A stretch of DNA of 64,000 bases from Afipia sp. GAS231 (GTDB taxonomy: Bacteria; Pseudomonadota; Alphaproteobacteria; Rhizobiales; Xanthobacteraceae), in contig NZ_LT629703.1 in the NCBI RefSeq assembly GCF_900103365.1, positions 7,520,137 through 7,584,136 on the forward strand. Direction: 5' to 3'. Each line of letters opens with the position of its first letter. The stretch's first letter is position 1. Shown piece by piece: positions 63,159 to 64,000 of the stretch. The position numbers and the translations under genes were made by a program. The notes below the pieces were generated by a model. That model did not search any database, was not told where the DNA came from, and worked only from the letters and a program-made list of their open reading frames with translations.

Positions 63159-64000
63159 AGATGAGGTGGATGGCTCCCGCTCACGGCATCTGGGTGCCAA
63201 AGTGTGAAGGCCATCAGGCGTTCACGAGCAAAATGGGAGCCATCCGCTATGCAGATTACCACGATCGGCCTCGACTTGGCCAAGAGCGTTTTTCAGGTCC
63301 ACGGCATCGATGCGGCCGGCCAGGCTGTGGTTCGCAAGTCGCTTCGGCGGGCGCAGATGCTGCCATTTTTTGCCAAGTTGCCTCCTTGCCTGGTCGGCAT
63401 CGAGGCGTGCGGCACGTCGCATCACTGGGCGCGCGAGCTAATCAAGCTCGGTCATGAGGTGCGGCTGATGCCGCCTGCTTACGTAAAACCGTATGTGAAG
63501 CGCGGGAAGACCGACGCTGCCGATGCGGAAGCGGTTTGCGAGGCAGTGACACGGCCTACGATGCGGTTCGTGCCGGTCAAGTCGCCGGAGCAGCAGGCGG
63601 CGCTGTCGATGCACCGGACGCGCGATCTGCTGGTTAAGCAGCGCACGCAGCTGATCAACATGATCCGCGGTCTACTGGCCGAATTTGGCGTCGACATCCC
63701 CAAGGGGCTGGAGCGGGCGCTACTGATGGCGCGGCAGATCGTCGATGGCAAAGCTCCTGAGGTACCGATTGAAGCTGCCAAGATCGTCACTACGCTGTCA
63801 CAGCAGGCGCTCGACATCCACGTCCGGCTCCGCGAGATCGATCGCGATCTGGCCGTTTGTTTACGTGGCAACGATGTTGCACGTCGTCTCATGACTATCC
63901 CCGGCATCGGGCCGGTCGGCGCGACGGCACTTGCCGCATCGGTAACCGATCCGCATCAGTTCCGCTCGGGGCGGCAGTTCGCTGCCTGGTTGGGATTGAC
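63159..64000 (+). mobile_element. IS110 family element (IS1111-type), copy 3, cut by the window end
   Basis: Left end AGATGAGGTGGATGGCTCCC as in copies 1 and 2. Over all the bases seen (842) it reads the same as copy 2, against many differences from copy 1. The right end lies outside the window. Together with copy 2 it flanks about 19.6 kb of island DNA in the same orientation. Confidence 0.9.
63249..64000 (+). CDS. IS110 family transposase, 3' end outside window
   Basis: Starts MQITTIGLDLAKSVFQVHGI like copy 2 and stays open to the window end, about 250 codons. The eight bases missing in copy 1 are present (GGCCGTTTGTTTACGTGG). The visible part has the DEDD Asp and the start of the transposase_20 domain; the serine region lies outside. 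Probably functional. Confidence 0.92.
   Translation, partial: MQITTIGLDLAKSVFQVHGIDAAGQAVVRKSLRRAQMLPFFAKLPPCLVGIEACGTSHHWARELIKLGHEVRLMPPAYVKPYVKRGKTDAADAEAVCEAVTRPTMRFVPVKSPEQQAALSMHRTRDLLVKQRTQLINMIRGLLAEFGVDIPKGLERALLMARQIVDGKAPEVPIEAAKIVTTLSQQALDIHVRLREIDRDLAVCLRGNDVARRLMTIPGIGPVGATALAASVTDPHQFRSGRQFAAWLGL

Noticed and set aside
33835..64000. second attachment site (direct repeat of the tRNA-Ser 3' end)
   Set aside because: No copy of the T-arm/acceptor sequence was found by eye in the rest of the window; it may lie beyond it.
1..64000. CRISPR array or replication origin
   Set aside because: No regularly spaced repeats and no DnaA-box or partition gene cluster were seen.

Overview
The window reads like the chromosome of a Bradyrhizobium-type alphaproteobacterium (Nitrobacteraceae). 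The grounds are the gene order dusB-ntrB-ntrC-ntrY-ntrX-hfq-hflX, high-GC codon use, dacC-tmk-holB-metG-tatD as one block, many small Bradyrhizobium-style proteins, and palindromic intergenic repeats of the kind common in that group. The species assignment is inference; no rRNA is present.

Positions 1 to about 33.8 kb are core chromosome: dense, high-GC, with short or overlapping gene junctions. In order they hold: the end of dusB and the nitrogen-regulatory genes ntrBC and ntrYX; hfq and hflX; mgtE; convergent mazG; a membrane protein; queC; a cobalt-type nitrile hydratase operon (alpha, beta, accessory); a secreted barrel-like protein; a crotonase; a UxaA/GarD-family dehydratase; a sirtuin; a TRAP transporter (DctP plus fused DctQM) followed by an acyl-CoA synthetase; the reverse-strand operon dacC-tmk-holB-metG-tatD-MBL; an epoxide hydrolase; and rlpA. 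Two tandem tiny membrane proteins lie just before a tRNA-Ser(TGA) gene.

After the tRNA-Ser, from about 33.84 kb to the window end, the character changes abruptly. GC is lower and patchy, genes are sparse, and many are broken. A truncated P4-type integrase sits directly after the tRNA, as expected for a genomic island that used the tRNA as its attachment site. The island holds three IS110/IS1111-type insertion sequences (one frameshifted, two apparently identical), a second broken integrase, fragments of phaR, an ABC solute-binding protein, a TctC protein and a transposase. Intact cargo includes an alpha/beta hydrolase between two IS copies, cspA, a FecR-like protein with a CHASE2 adenylate cyclase, a TPR adenylate cyclase, a 1148-residue Asp-box beta-propeller protein, and a two-gene unit coding for an A-T-C NRPS-like enzyme and a methyltransferase. 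Several small ORFs with good ribosome-binding sites are also listed.

The most interesting signals are: the NRPS-like enzyme whose condensation motif reads HD instead of HH; the methionyl-tRNA synthetase with a histone-H1-like lysine/alanine tail of about 140 residues; the IS1111-type elements with a long 3' non-coding end where a guide RNA would be expected and a third internal copy of the end repeat over the transposase start; a candidate small RNA at 36.3 kb; and several chimeric or decaying ORFs that record the island's history.
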